Below, in pieces: positions 1 to 10,744 of a stretch of DNA of 64,000 nt. Under the pieces are notes generated by a model. The model was not told the DNA's origin. It did no database searches and saw only the letters and a list, made by a program, of their open reading frames with translations. Every line of letters starts with the position of its first letter. The first letter of the stretch is position 1. Source of the DNA: Ascarosepion bandense (Eukaryota > Mollusca > Cephalopoda > Sepiida > Sepiidae); NCBI GenBank assembly GCA_037127315.1, contig JBBBDQ010001154.1:186001-250000 (forward strand). Reading direction: 5' to 3'. Position numbers and translations under genes: made by a program.

Positions 1-1880
1 AGTTATACCATATCTCCGCAGTTTACATAGAAGGCCAGCATGCCAAACTCTGTTGAACGCCTTAGATATATCCAATGCAACGGTTCGAGCTTCGCCATTC
101 CTGTCGAGTGCCTGGTATATGTACTCGGTGATGGTCGTTAGCATATCAGCAGTAGACCTGGTGAAGTGGAAACCATATTGCTTGTCCGAGAGAAGCCTGT
201 GTGCTGTGAGATGCTGAACCACCTTGGCATTGATAATGGTTTCGAACACTTTGCCAAAGATCGGAAGAAGGCTGATAGGGCAGTAATTTGCAGGGTCAGA
301 GGGTTCTCCAGTGTTTTTAAATATAGGAACTACAGAGGAAGATTTCCAACAGGCAGGAAAGCAGGAAGCAGATAGGCAGAGGTTGTAGAGCTTAGAAAGG
401 ACAGAGGAGATTTCAGGGGCACATTTCTTTAAGACTATGGTTGGGATTCTGTCACCACCGCTCGCTTTGTGAGGGTCAAGTTTTAAGATTATCTTAGAGA
501 CAAGCAAAGGTGTAATGTGGACATCATTCAGTTGTGCCTTGGTTCTAGGTGAGAAGTCGGGTGTAAAAACTCCAGACGAGTCCAGACTCGAATTGTTCGA
601 GAATCTGCGGGCAAAGCATTCAGCCTTATCTGCTGGGGAGGTGAGGACCTCAAATTTGTTAATTAGTGGGGGTATTGTGGATTTGCTCTTGTTAAGTACT
701 CTTTTACAGAGTCGCCAGTAGTCTTTAGAGCCGAATTTAGAGCATGCTATACGTTGCTTCATTCTGGCAGCAAACAACATCTTAGCTTCGTTAAGTATCC
801 TTTTACACTTATTATGAGCTGAAGTGAAAAGGCGCCTGTTTTGGTCCGACGCGTAGTTATGATAGAGTCGGAAGAAATGATTCCGGTGGGCAATGGCAGC
901 CAAGCAAGCGGGTGAGAACCATGGAGATGAATGAGATTTAAGCTGGAATTTCCTAGCAGGGATGAAGGCATCGATGCCAGCCTTAACCCAGGAGGAGACC
1001 TCGGATGCACATTCTTCGATGGGAAGACTAAAGATGTTGTTCCAAGGGATGTCACAGAGGAAGTCTCGGAACGAATCCCAGTCTGCTCTTTGATAGCAGT
1101 AGGATATTCTACTTGTCTGGGTTTCATGGGTCGGCGGGAGTGGAGTGAAATATTTACGGACACTACAGTGTGGTCAGAGTTTTCGAGTGGGCAGAGTTGT
1201 CTGGTAGTGCAAGAGTCTGGGATGGAAGTGAAGCAGAGGTCTAGAAGTGAGTCCCTTCTGTTAGGGTTGTCAGAGAAACACGTGGGGAAGTCCACTACTT
1301 GCGTAAGGGATTGGGTGATTGAAAAGTTCATGGTGTGGACACCAGCAGGGTCAGTGACAGTGTTCTTCAGCCACTTGGTGTGGTGGGCGTTAAAGTCACC
1401 AAACACGAATACATGGGCAGAGGGATGGGAAGAAATGGCTTTGTCAATATTGTCAGAAATGATGTCAAGTAACGAACAGTCAGGGGAGGAAGGAGAGCGG
1501 TAGAGAAAGAAGAGATAGCTAATCGAGCTGAGAAGTGAGAGGCGGAAGCACATGAAAGAATGATCTGGGGATTCAAAAGATGACACCCTAGCTAAGGGAA
1601 GGTGTTCGCTGACATAGACACCAAGCCCATGCATATGAACATTGGAGTCCTTCCTGAAGAGGGGAAGGTAGCCAGGAATGTAGAACTCAGATGAGGGGAT
1701 AGAAGGGTTAAGATTAGTTTCACATAGGGCTAATATATCAGGTGAGTTATTATGGAGGAATGAATCTACGCTGAGGAAGTTGGTGTGGATGCCGCGTATG
1801 TTAGTGAAAGAGATGCAGACAGGTTTGGGCATTTTCAAATGAGCTGGTTTAGTTTTGCTATTATGTTTGCTTTTTTCCAT
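1..1880 (-). pseudogene. LINE endonuclease-reverse transcriptase ORF, frameshifted, cut by window edge
   Basis: This is the protein of a non-LTR retrotransposon: an N-terminal AP-like (EEP) endonuclease that would nick target DNA, followed by a reverse transcriptase. The start at 1880 is the first Met; residues about 20-230 hold the endonuclease motifs SFTNIRG, DILALCETNL, HMHGLGVYV, YRSPSS, VFGDFNAHH and the terminal SDHTVVS. The frame is lost near 1100, where the equivalent text of the copy at 57924 continues in another frame, so the end at 759 is an artefact of a small indel. From about 760 down to 1, a frame equivalent to the 59.1-59.8 kb copy carries reverse-transcriptase text (SLLPIFGKVFE, KQYGF, ALDISKAFNRVWH). 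The catalytic YADD block would lie beyond the left edge. The jockey/CR1-like superfamily is suggested by EN-RT order and polyA tail; the exact clade is not determined. Confident as LINE, dead copy. Confidence 0.9.
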
Positions 1881-2350
1881 AGTGATTCAGTTAAGGAGAG
1901 GTCTTAGAATAGAATCAGTTGGTCAATCATTTGCAACTTGTGAAGGATGGAGACTGGCGCGGCCTACAACATAATGTGGCCTCGGGGTTGCCCACCGAAC
2001 GTTCATGCAGGGACGCCCGTCCATGTGTGATATGGCACTACAAGAACCCTGGTATTATTCAACTGTTGATCAGAGCAGCCTCTCAAGACGCTACGCAAGA
2101 GTTCGGGCTCCTAACTACTAGTCAGAAGCAGCAACCAGGAAACTGCCAACCCGGTACCCTCAGAATGTAAAGACGTTGCCACCATACTCCGTAACTGCAA
2201 AGAGCTTCCAGCTGAACTAACACTAAGACCGGAGAAGGGGGATGAACCGGGAACCCCTTCCTAAACAAGAAACAAGGCGATCACCTCTAAACTCATTCAA
2301 AAGAAGTGGGTGGAGTGTGAGACCGGGCGATAGTAGGAACTATCTACTCC
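1881..2350 (-). promoter_or_regulatory. LINE 5' untranslated region
   Basis: Read on the minus strand this begins GGAGTAGATAG at 2350 and runs to the ORF start at 1880. The same sequence precedes the plus-strand LINE ORF at 57446-57923, so it is the family's 5' UTR and probably contains its internal promoter (inference from LINE biology). On the plus strand it is directly followed by an A29 run at 2355-2383, which sits at the 5' rather than the 3' end of this copy. Confidence 0.75.

Positions 2351-2354
<4 letters not shown>

Positions 2355-2383
<29 letters not shown>
2355..2383. repeat. poly-A run (29 A)
   Basis: Uninterrupted A run abutting the 5' end of the minus-strand LINE. It may be the tail of an older plus-strand retroelement that served as target, or a simple repeat. 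It is followed by A-rich DNA to about 2412. Confidence 0.9.
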
Positions 2384-2385
<2 letters not shown>

Positions 2386-2892
2386 AAGACGAACAAAAAA
2401 CGAAAAAAAAAATGTTTCCAAAAATTACAGAAAAACTGACTGAAAAATGGACTGAATCCCGGTTGACTTACCACAAGCAGCTAACACTGTAAATTTGATT
2501 TAATTAAATTTCTGAAGACAAAAATAGAAATTAAACCGTTTTTTACAGAATATAGTTGAGTTATGCTGCTTGCGTTCGCTGGCCAACCGTTACGAATTCA
2601 ATCTCTCGAAGACAGAAATTTAAATCTTCTACAAGACAAAACTAATGGAAATAATTGAACCGTGATACTATTTATCTTAAGTCAAAAATAACCTTGAATT
2701 GCAAAATAATTTACACAAACTAAGTGACAAAAAAAAAAAAAATGTCTTTGTACCTTTCCTTTTCTCTTTGCCTATTTATTTCATCGACGAAAGCTATTCA
2801 ACAAGTCTTGGATGTTTAGGTGAAAGAACCAACCAAGCAGTAATAGCCATCACAGCCATAAGCTGTACCCGATCGTACAATATTTTGTATTT
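2384..2892. other. AT-rich intronic/intergenic DNA, nothing recognised
   Basis: Apart from short A runs (2402-2411, 2731-2743) I see no gene, SINE box or repeat shared with the rest of the window. Confidence 0.6.
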
Positions 2893-3262
2893 CCTTAAGA
2901 CATGGTCCACTAGGAGTTCCACTATGAGTCCATCAGAACCTTTTTCAATCAATGTGAGGGCTCCAATCACAACTGAAATTATTGATTCCCTTATGTGTCA
3001 CATTTCCTAGATTTCCACTTCAAGATTCTTGGATTTTGATATATTTTTTGTAGATCTTCAAAGATACATTACAATCTGCAAGGGCTGCTATGTCTAGAAG
3101 AAGAGGCACATTCTGCCTCTGTGATTACTATTATTATAGATTTTTGTTGGGCTTTTCATTCATCTTATTTTGTTACTCTCAAGTACCAAATAAAAAGTTT
3201 GTGTTGGGGACGAAGGCTAAAATAAATGAAAAATTTAGAAAAAATCAGAAAATATAATAAAC
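2893..3262 (+). repeat. left arm of 370-bp inverted repeat
   Basis: Starts CCTTAAGACATGGTCCACTA and is repeated in reverse complement at 6512-6882 with only a handful of mismatches by eye. The arms enclose about 3.25 kb. This could be the long terminal inverted repeat of a foldback or other DNA element, or a recent inverted duplication. I find no clear target-site duplication outside the arms and no transposase inside. Confidence 0.85.
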
Positions 3263-3281
3263 TAGGGTGAGAATTATTAAA

Positions 3282-3458
3282 TGGGTTGGTGTGGAAAATA
3301 AATTTAAGATCTAATAAAAGAGGAGGGGGTTTTCAATGAATGGGTTGGTGTGGAAAATATATTTAAGATCTAATAAAAGAGGAGGGGGTTTTCAATGAAT
3401 GGGTTGGTGTGGAAAATAAATTTAAGATCTAATAAAAGAGGAGGGGGTTTTCAATGAA
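3282..3458. repeat. 59-bp minisatellite, three units
   Basis: Three nearly identical 59-bp units start at 3282, 3341 and 3400, each opening TGGGTTGGTGTGGAAAATA and containing GGAGGGGGTTTTC. Degraded relatives (GGGTTGG, AATAAATG) continue to about 3700. Confidence 0.9.
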
Positions 3459-4838
3459 TGGGAAATGAGTTGGGAAATGATTAAAAACAAGTCTTAAAAA
3501 CTAAGAAAACACACCAAAATAATGATGTGTCCATTATGAAAATCTATTTTCATTTCATTGTTTAATAGGCAAATAAAAGATGTAGTCATAATAATAGAGA
3601 GGGGGTTGGAAAAAGTCTAAAAAAATTTAATAAATGGAAGTAGAGGTTGGGGTGAGAAGATTTAATAAACTGGGTATTTCAATAAATGAGGTCGTTGGGA
3701 AATGATGAAAAATAAGTTATTCCAGTTATAAGAAAGCCTTGAAAAAAAAAACTAAATGTTCATCAACATTTGAAATTGAAATGCTTTCACAAAATCAAAA
3801 ATATTTCCATGAAGTTTTGCTAACATTACAATATAAATAAATGTCCATCAATGGCCAAAAAATAATATGTCTATAATTATCAACGTCATAATGTAATAAA
3901 GACATCAAAGATATTTTAATAATGTTCATTTTCCTCGTCTTGTTAATGTATACTTCTCTTTCTCCCTAATCTCTCCCACACATCCATACTCTTCTCTTTC
4001 TCCCCAATCACTTTTTCAGTTTTCTACACTTCTTTTCCCACCCAATCACTTCCTCAGTAGCATATCCTTCTCTTTAGCCTGAAGTTGATGAGCGCCGGAA
4101 TAGGCAAAATAAAACAAAAAACTAAACAAACAAAAAGCCAAAAGCCAAAATTCTGTAGGTCTCAAAATCGTCCTTCACACAATGCAGTGAACAAGAAGAA
4201 CGAACTAACCTGTTGTTCAATGCATCCGACTTCTCTATGATTTGAAAAGTCAATGCTTGGTTGAATTGGAGCAAAGATTTGTTTGACAATCGCTATATAA
4301 ATATGACAGATAACACACACGATAACACTGTCATGTGTTTTGGAAAAGAAAGTCGCCATTTTCTTCACCACACATCTCCCATGGCTCCTTCAGTTCTCTA
4401 CATTTCTCTTCCGCTTTAATTGCTTCTCATTTTCAGTTGAGTACACTTCTTTTCCTCTCCAATCACTTCCTCAGTTCCCAAAATGGTAACTTTAACTTGA
4501 TGCTTAATATATGGGGTGAGGGGAGTGGGAAATCTCAAAATTATAAAGCTGTTGTCATCTTTGAGAACCCCAGAGTGCTCTATCAAAATACCCCCATGAT
4601 TTTGACATTTTTTTTCTAAGACTATTAATCAACAGTATTGATTAGAATAAAAAAAGAAAAAAATCCCAAAACAAGTTTTGATAAGATTTGAACTCACTTT
4701 CCTTATCTTTAAGAGGTTTCTCATACAAGGATGTTGTGTTACAAATTAGAAAATACAAGCATTGTACTAATTTTCACATATAACCGACATTCTTCCTTGT
4801 ATAATTTTACTTTCACAATATGTGAATTATTTACACTA
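3459..4838. other. AT-rich spacer with pyrimidine-rich diffuse repeats
   Basis: 3950-4080 and 4370-4485 share loosely repeated pyrimidine-rich phrases (CTTCTCTTTCTCCC, CCAATCACTTCCTCAG) that look like a decayed minisatellite. No coding sequence is recognisable. Confidence 0.5.
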
Positions 4839-5160
4839 GGCTTACGGTCATATAGTGTTGAAACACCAGTCCTTGTACAATCCCTGAAGTTAAGCAATGT
4901 CAAGTCTAGCCAGTACCTAGATGGGTAACTGCTTGGGAATATCAGATTCTGTAAGCTTGGATGTGAATTATGATTTTATTGTTAATTGTTGAGCAGCTCT
5001 AATTTCAGGTGGCATTGTTATATTTATTTCTGTGCCAGTACTCTTTGGAAAGGTATGAATCCACTCTCCCCACCAGCTATGGGTTAATTAGTAAGACTTG
5101 TATCATTATTATCTTAAAAAAAAAAATTCTTACAATCTAAAATATATTTTCTGGCTTTAA
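4839..5160 (+). mobile_element. 5S rRNA-headed SINE (type III)
   Basis: 4839-4958 aligns by eye along its whole length with 5S rRNA: GCTTACGGTCATA at the start, the internal control region GAAGTTAAGCAATG, then AGTACCTAGATGGGTAACTG and CTTGGGAAT, ending CTGTAAGC. It is followed by a central block GGAAAGGTATGAATCCA...CAGCTATGGGTTAA also present in the tRNA-type SINEs here, then a distinct tail TAGTAAGACTTGTAT. A second copy with the same order is at 48857. 5S genes are not followed by such domains, so this is a 5S-derived SINE copy, not a functional rRNA gene. Confidence 0.75.
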
Positions 5161-5313
5161 ATAACCTGCAAAGAGTTGATAAGCTGCAGAAAAATCAATG
5201 TTTAGACCAGTATAAATATGGACCAGCTGAAAAATCTTTAATTTTCCCCTCTCTTTAAAACAAAGAAAAAATTCTTCAAAGTATTCATATTTCTTTTGAG
5301 CAGCATTGTCGAA

Positions 5314-5467
5314 TTATTTGGTTATTTGTCGATTGTTGTCGAGCCCTTAGCTGTCCGTGAAGTTGTGAATGAATTTTCAGGCTGACAAGGGTGTAGAGCA
5401 CCAATAATTTGTTCACAACTTCACTGACAGCTAAGGACTCGACAACAATCAACAAATAACCAAATAA
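5314..5467. repeat. 56-bp perfect-type hairpin
   Basis: Arms 5314-5369 and 5412-5467 are reverse complements with a few mismatches; the loop is about 42 bp. Left arm opens TTATTTGGTTATTTGTCGAT; right arm ends with its complement. It is likely a MITE-like foldback or an inverted duplication. Confidence 0.85.
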
Positions 5468-5819
5468 AGAAAAAAATCATTATCAGTTTCAGTTTTTATG
5501 CAGTAATTATTTCATGTTTGTTTGTTTGTTTCTTTTAATTAGCAATGGAATGTTAGGTGGAACCACCTAAAGTTGTTCCAATTTCTTAGGTAAAATATTA
5601 TCATTCATATTAATTCTGATGAGTTTTTCTTTCCTTTCATTTTCTGTTGCCTGTGTTCAATGGATTTTAACTTCCACTTTCCCAATTTAGTATATGCTGC
5701 AGTTGGCCAGTCATGTGACACCCAATGGCCAATCAAATAGAATTTACAACAATATGTACTTGTAAAAAATAGGGAAAAATGTTTTAGGAAATAATTTTTG
5801 CCCATTATCATTCTTTAGA

Positions 5820-6511
5820 CCTTCCTTAAACAATAATAGTTGTTGGAATAAAAAAATAACTTATGTTTTAGTGATTTAGAAGGAGGGTCCTGTTTATAAT
5901 AGGGATATAGTGTCAAACTGATCCCTGACTATTACAGTGTTCTTGAAATTATGCTGAATATTGATTTTGATTTTATGAATTTTTCAAACTTTTTTTTAAC
6001 TTAAAATTTTTTTGTTTAAAACTTCTTGGTATGAGATTTTTTTTATGGAAACACATGCAAATATTTGAAGTTAATAATTATTATTAGAATTTGAATTATT
6101 AAAATTAGAATTCAAATAGACAAATAAATACATTTATAAATATATGTAAATTTTTTCTTTAATTAAAAGTGTATATCCGTTTGTTCACTAAAAGTGTTTT
6201 TCTATAAAAAACAACTAGTGCCAATAACTCTGTAAAACTAGGGGATTGATTTGTCACTGTATTTTTCTGATAAAGAGAACCCCCTTTTTAAATCTATAAA
6301 GAATTGATATTATAGTAAGCAGCCTTAAGAAGATCTGTAAAATGCTAATATGCAAAAATTATTTCTTAAAAAATTTAACCCATTTTTTACAAGTGGACCA
6401 TTCTATTTAATTAGTGTTGGGTAGTCTTCAGGTAAAACACAGATAAGAGAAAATGTATTCCTGACATGTGGGTAGAGACAGCTTCTTGTAAGATGATGTG
6501 CTAACCTTGTG
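5820..6511. other. AT-rich DNA, nothing recognised
   Basis: AT-rich with many homopolymer runs. No motif, exon or shared repeat was seen. Confidence 0.5.
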
Positions 6512-6882
6512 AGTTTATTATATTTTCTGATTTTTTCTAAATTTTTCATTTATTTTAGCCTTCGTCCCCAACACAAACTTTTTATTTGGTACTTGAGAGT
6601 AACAAAATAAGATGAATGAAAAGCCCAACAAAAATCTATAATAATAGTAATCACAGAGGCAGAATGTGCCTCTTCTTCTAGACATAGCAGCCCTTGCAGA
6701 TTGTAATGTATCTTTGAAGATCTACAAAAAATATATCAAAATCCAAGAATCTTGAAGTGGAAATCTAGGAAATGTGACACATAAGGGAATCAATAATTCC
6801 AATTGTGATTGGGGCCCTCACATTGATTGGAAAAGGTTCTGATGGACTCATAGTGGAACTCCTAGTGGACCATGTCTTAAGG
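6512..6882 (-). repeat. right arm of 370-bp inverted repeat
   Basis: Reverse complement of 2893-3262, ending GGACCATGTCTTAAGG. High arm identity implies a young duplication or ongoing gene conversion. Both arms lie in the transcribed direction of the CaMKI locus if that gene extends this far, so a transcript could fold into a 370-bp duplex. Confidence 0.85.
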
Positions 6883-7031
6883 AAAACACGGACTTTTTTG
6901 ACATCTACTAGTTTTCCTTTTCAGGGTTGGAGAGAAGACATATTATATTTTATACTAGTTTAGTATGTTCTCATTGCAGAAAAAAAAATCTGCTCACCAC
7001 TGTCATGCTACTAAAGTTGCCCAATACCTAT

Positions 7032-7143
7032 TTGTTGTGGTACAGTGGATATTGACTGAGAACAACAAATCGGTTTGCCGAGGTCGAATTCCAGTTGATA
7101 TTCTTTGCATTCACTTACGTATAAATACTCTTGGGAAAGGTGT
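7032..7143 (+). mobile_element. type I tRNA-SINE, head fragment
   Basis: Contains the tRNA-like A box region (TTGTGGTACAGTGGATATTG), a B box (GGTCGAATTCC) and the start of the central domain (CACTTACGTATAAATACTC), then stops at GGGAAAGGTGTAG. The 3' two thirds of the family consensus are missing. Confidence 0.8.
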
Positions 7144-7145
7144 AG

Positions 7146-7300
7146 TGATACGTAAATAACTGCCTAATTAGCATAGCTAAGGCATAGAGATAGTCTCTGT
7201 GTCTCATGGCATGCATTAAACGAACAGTATCAAGGTAGATTGAAATTTGTGAAATCTTTTTTTTTAAACAGTTTTTCAGGAATTTAGACATCTCTTTATT
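7146..7300 (+). repeat. unclassified repeat X, inverted partner at 17023-17167
   Basis: This 150-bp sequence (GCCTAATTAGCATAGC, CTCATGGCATGCATTAAACG, AGACATCTCTTTATT) recurs in reverse complement at 17023-17167. In both places it abuts the 5' end of a type I SINE at the same base, so repeat X plus SINE were copied as one unit or X is a shared target. Confidence 0.75.
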
Positions 7301-7601
7301 ACGTTGTGGGGCAGTGGATATCAGCACAGAATGAGAAATAGGGGGAGCCAATTTTGAATTTCAGTTTAATTTCCTGCATTCACTTATGCGCAAATACCAT
7401 TGGGAAAGATATTAATCTGTCTCTTCCCTCCAGTTATGGGTTAAATAACCGGACAGATTGGGTTCTATAGCCTTGGCTGGCAAACATTCTACAGCAGAAA
7501 GTAATGGCAACCTACTGCAAAATAATGTTTTGCTCAGTCAGTGATGTCTCTTTTGAGACATGATCACCCAAAGCGTGTATTACGTATGGCACTTAACTGA
7601 G
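7301..7601 (+). mobile_element. type I tRNA-SINE, full length
   Basis: Full family order: tRNA-like head (GTGGGGCAGTGGATATCAG; decayed B box), central domain (GGGAAAGATATTAATCTG, CCCTCCAGTTATGGGTTAAA), body (GACAGATTGGGTTCTATAGC, AATGGCAACCTACTGC), hairpin GTCTCTTTTGAGAC and the end ATGGCACTTAACTGA. Mutated, so not recent. Confidence 0.9.
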
Positions 7602-7971
7602 TAGCAGTAATAGTAGTAGACATAATTTATTTGGATTTTTAAGATAAAGCATTTTTTTTATTAATTTTTGTTGATATTTGTTTAATTTTGTTTTTTTATT
7701 CCAATGCTCAGGTGTTTATTTTATAATAATTCTTTTTTCCTGATACATGTTGCTTGCTTAATTGTTGGAGAATAAATATAAAAAAGATTTGAAGATTGTG
7801 ATGATAAACAATAAAATAAGATAAAAGAAAACTAGTCATAATTTAAAAATAACAATACTTCCTCTATGAAATTTAGACAATATGATTTAATTATGATTAC
7901 TACATTTTTTGCCCCAAAATTTGATGTTAAAATCTATTTGTGTCCTTATACACTGAAAGTATGAAAAATAT
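7602..7971. other. AT-rich DNA, nothing recognised
   Basis: No open frame, exon or shared repeat beyond poly-T/A runs. Confidence 0.5.
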
Positions 7972-7972
7972 A

Positions 7973-8020
<48 letters not shown>
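7972..8020. repeat. (AT)n microsatellite
   Basis: Uninterrupted AT dinucleotide run next to the Helitron-like copy ending at 8039. Confidence 0.95.
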
Positions 8021-8023
<3 letters not shown>

Positions 8024-8038
8024 AGCCATATGTAAATA

Positions 8039-8764
8039 CTAGCAGTATAGCCCGGCGTTGCTCGGTGTAATGAAAGCTTTAAAACTAATCCATGGTCCTG
8101 GAGCTCAGACTCTTTGGATGTTGGTGTGAAAGACTGAAAAGCGATAATTGTTTCCAGTTAAAGCGAAACCGTAGACTGAAAAAAAAAAATGAATGGATGT
8201 AAGTCAAATTTTGATTTTCTGGTATTGATATCAAATAAGTTTTTTTCATCGTAAACTGAATTTTAAAGGCTAAATAAGTCCTCTGAGTAAATGGTATCAT
8301 GGCTGAGACTAAGAACTACAATTATACCTACTTAGAGCCAAACCTGAAGCAAAAACTAAAATAAAAGGGCTGAAAAACTGATTTTGATCAGACCCTGTAT
8401 CTTGCCTTTTATTTATATATATTATCAATTTTCTGCACTATTGTAAGAACTGCAACCTTGAAACTTCTGAATATCGTTTCTTATGTCTTTGTCTATGAGT
8501 GTATCAAATTTGATTAAAATCGGACCACTCCTTCTATAACCCGATATTTTCGATTATCGATATTTATCGGGGGTACCTCAACACAAAACCTATCTAAGAA
8601 CACTCACAGGTGCTTATAGTACAACTGTGTAAATTTTCAAGAAAATCGGTTCAGCCGTTATGGAGACTATAGTTAACAGATACACACACACAGACACACA
8701 GACACAGACACACACACACACACACACACAAAAAGTTCCATTTATAAATAAGTTTAGATTTAGA
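8039..8764 (-). mobile_element. non-autonomous Helitron-like element, copy A
   Basis: On the minus strand it starts TCTAAATCTAAACTTATTTA at 8764 and ends with a GC hairpin and CTAG at 8042-8039. It is flanked by A on the 5' side and T on the 3' side, the canonical Helitron insertion pattern (5' TC, 3' hairpin plus CTRR, between A and T; no duplication). An internal (CA)n lies at 8671-8730. No Rep/helicase ORF is present, so any mobility would depend on another element. Five related copies are in this window. Confidence 0.65.
8671..8730. repeat. (CA)n microsatellite inside Helitron-like copy A
   Basis: Interrupted CA/CAGA run. The same position in every copy of the element holds a CA/GT-type run, so the microsatellite travels with the element. 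Confidence 0.9.
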
Positions 8765-8850
8765 TGTTCAAATAGACATGCATAGTTTAGTTCATGTGAA
8801 TATTATTTATTTCAAATGAATTTATTTATTATTTATTCTAAATTAATCTA

Positions 8851-9233
8851 TCTAAATCTAAACTTATTTATAAATGGAACTTTGTCTGTGTGTCTGTGTG
8901 TGTGTGTATCCGTTAACTATAGACTCCGAAATGGCTGAACTGATTTTCTTGAAAATTTACACAGTTGTACTATAAGCATCTGTGAGTGTTCTTAGCTAGG
9001 ATTTGTGTCGAGGTACCCCTGATAAATATTGAAAATTGATAATCGAAAAAATCGGGTTATAGAAGGAGTGGTCCAATTTTAATCAAATTTGATACACTCA
9101 TAGACAAAGATATAAGAAATGATATTCAGAAGTTTCAAGGTTGCAGTTCTTACAATAGTGCAGAAAATCAATAATATATATATATATATAAAAGTTTTCA
9201 TTACACCCGAGCAACGCCGGGCTATACTGCTAG
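8851..9233 (+). mobile_element. non-autonomous Helitron-like element, copy B (internally deleted)
   Basis: Starts TCTAAATCTAAACTT after an A, ends CCCGAGCAACGCCGGG, an 8-nt spacer and CTAG before a T. It lacks the middle segment (from the TGTTTGTATGTG region to CCAAAGAGTCTGAG) present in other copies. It is head-to-head with copy A, 86 bp away, so the pair forms an imperfect inverted repeat of several hundred bases. Confidence 0.7.
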
Positions 9234-9784
9234 TTTATTATATATTCCAAATGAATTTATTTATTACAAATGGATTCCAAATATGCAATTGTGCTTAATG
9301 CAATTAGATTTGCTAATTTTCTAATTACTATTTTGGTTTTTATTAGATACCTAGCTATCTGGTATGTACTTAGTGTCAAGTTGGATACCTCACTGAAAGT
9401 CAAAATATCAAGTCTCAGGCCCAGGAAGCTGAATATGTTTTGAACACTTTTGTGTTTGGAACAATACAGACTAATTTTATGATATCAGATTGAAGTTTTG
9501 TTCCATAAAAATCTTTCAAACATAACTGTAGCTTTTTTTCCCCCCAAAATGTTTTTCTTCAAAATAAAGGCATATCTTATTCACCAGTGTATTTTATATT
9601 TTGAAAAAATATGGTATTAATAGTAGGTGTAAACAAGTGACAAAAATAAGATGAAAGAAAAACTCAACAAAAATGAATGATAATAACAATGCTTCGGTCA
9701 AAAAATTTAATTAATTTAAAACTATTGTGTCTTGATATCAATAAACAATAAAAATGAAATGAAGGAAAAACTATCTATAGGACA
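9234..9784. other. AT-rich DNA, nothing recognised
   Basis: No supported feature. Confidence 0.5.
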
Positions 9785-10045
9785 CTATCTTAGTGGATTG
9801 AAGCACTGGATTATGAATTTAGTGACAGAAATTGTGAGTTCAATCTCTGGGCTGGGTACTGCAAACTTAGAGTTGGTGGAAACAGGGTGAGCAATAACCG
9901 AACAGTACTAAATAAAAACAGTGGAATGAAAACAAAGTAGCCTCGTCAATTAAATAAAGGATTCAGTTTGAATTTCTTTGAAGGTTACCTGGATCAAAAG
10001 ACATCCGAAGAAGGCCACAGAGTACAACAGCTGATAATAAAGTGA
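9785..10045 (+). mobile_element. possible SINE related to family B
   Basis: A phrase TTGTGAGTTCAATCTC resembles the B box of family B, and CCGAAGAAGGCCACAGAGTA resembles its CCTGAAGAAGG segment. The order matches but similarity is weak, so this is a low-confidence decayed copy. Confidence 0.35.
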
Positions 10046-10103
10046 ATAACAAAAACTAATAAAAAATAATGAAAAAAATGAAATTCAGATAAGTATTTTC
10101 TAT

Positions 10104-10300
10104 GTCAGTCAGTTAAATGCCATATGTGATACATGCTTGGGTGATCATGTCTTGAAAATGACATGACTGACTGGGCAGAAGATTATCCCGCAGTAGGTTG
10201 CCATTACTTACTTTCTGCGGTAGACTGGTTGCCAGCCAAGGCTATAGAGCTCAATCTGTTCTGTTGTTTGACTCATAGCTAGAGGCAGAAGAGATGTATT
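10104..10300 (-). mobile_element. type I tRNA-SINE, 5'-truncated
   Basis: Minus-strand copy containing the GTCAGTCAGTTAA tail, GACATGACTGACTGGGC, AGGTTGCCATTAC and the start of the central domain; the tRNA head is missing. Confidence 0.85.
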
Positions 10301-10413
10301 ATATTAATAACTAGTAATTAATGGGGGATCAGTTTATTACTTCATAAAAATAGGAAAGCAATCCCCAACTTTATGTCCAGTAGAAGTTTTAATTATGTTT
10401 TTAACTATTATAT

Positions 10414-10730
10414 TCAGTCAGTCAGTCAGTCAGTTAAGTCCCATGCCATACGTGATACACACATGGGCAATCATGTCTCGACAAAGACATGACTGACTGG
10501 GCAGAAGGTTATCTGCAGTAGCTTGCCATTACTTTCTGCGGTAGACTGGTTGCCAGTCAAGGCTATAGAACCCAATCTGTCCTGTTATTTAACCCATAAC
10601 TAGAGGGAAAAGATAGATTAATATTTTTCCCAAGGCTATTTGTACATAAGTGAATGCAAGGAATTCAACTGGAATTTGACCTTGGCTCCCCGATTTCTCA
10701 TTTCGAGCTGATAACCACTGCACGACAATG
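10414..10730 (-). mobile_element. type I tRNA-SINE, full length
   Basis: Reads on the plus strand from a (CAGT)n tail through AGTTAAGTCCC, TTGCCATTACTTTCTGC and the central domain to the head ATAACCACTGCACGACAATG. The longer tetranucleotide tail shows that the 3' simple repeat of this family is a CTGA-type tail rather than poly-A. Confidence 0.9.
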
Positions 10731-10744
10731 GTGCAGTGGATATT

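Noticed and set aside
931..1503. 190-codon plus-strand frame
   Set aside because: Antisense shadow of the LINE endonuclease; no motif of its own.
4839..4958. Functional 5S rRNA gene
   Set aside because: Too diverged from 5S in stems, and followed by SINE central domain and tail; other copies share this structure. Same for 39187, 48857 and 15853-15958.
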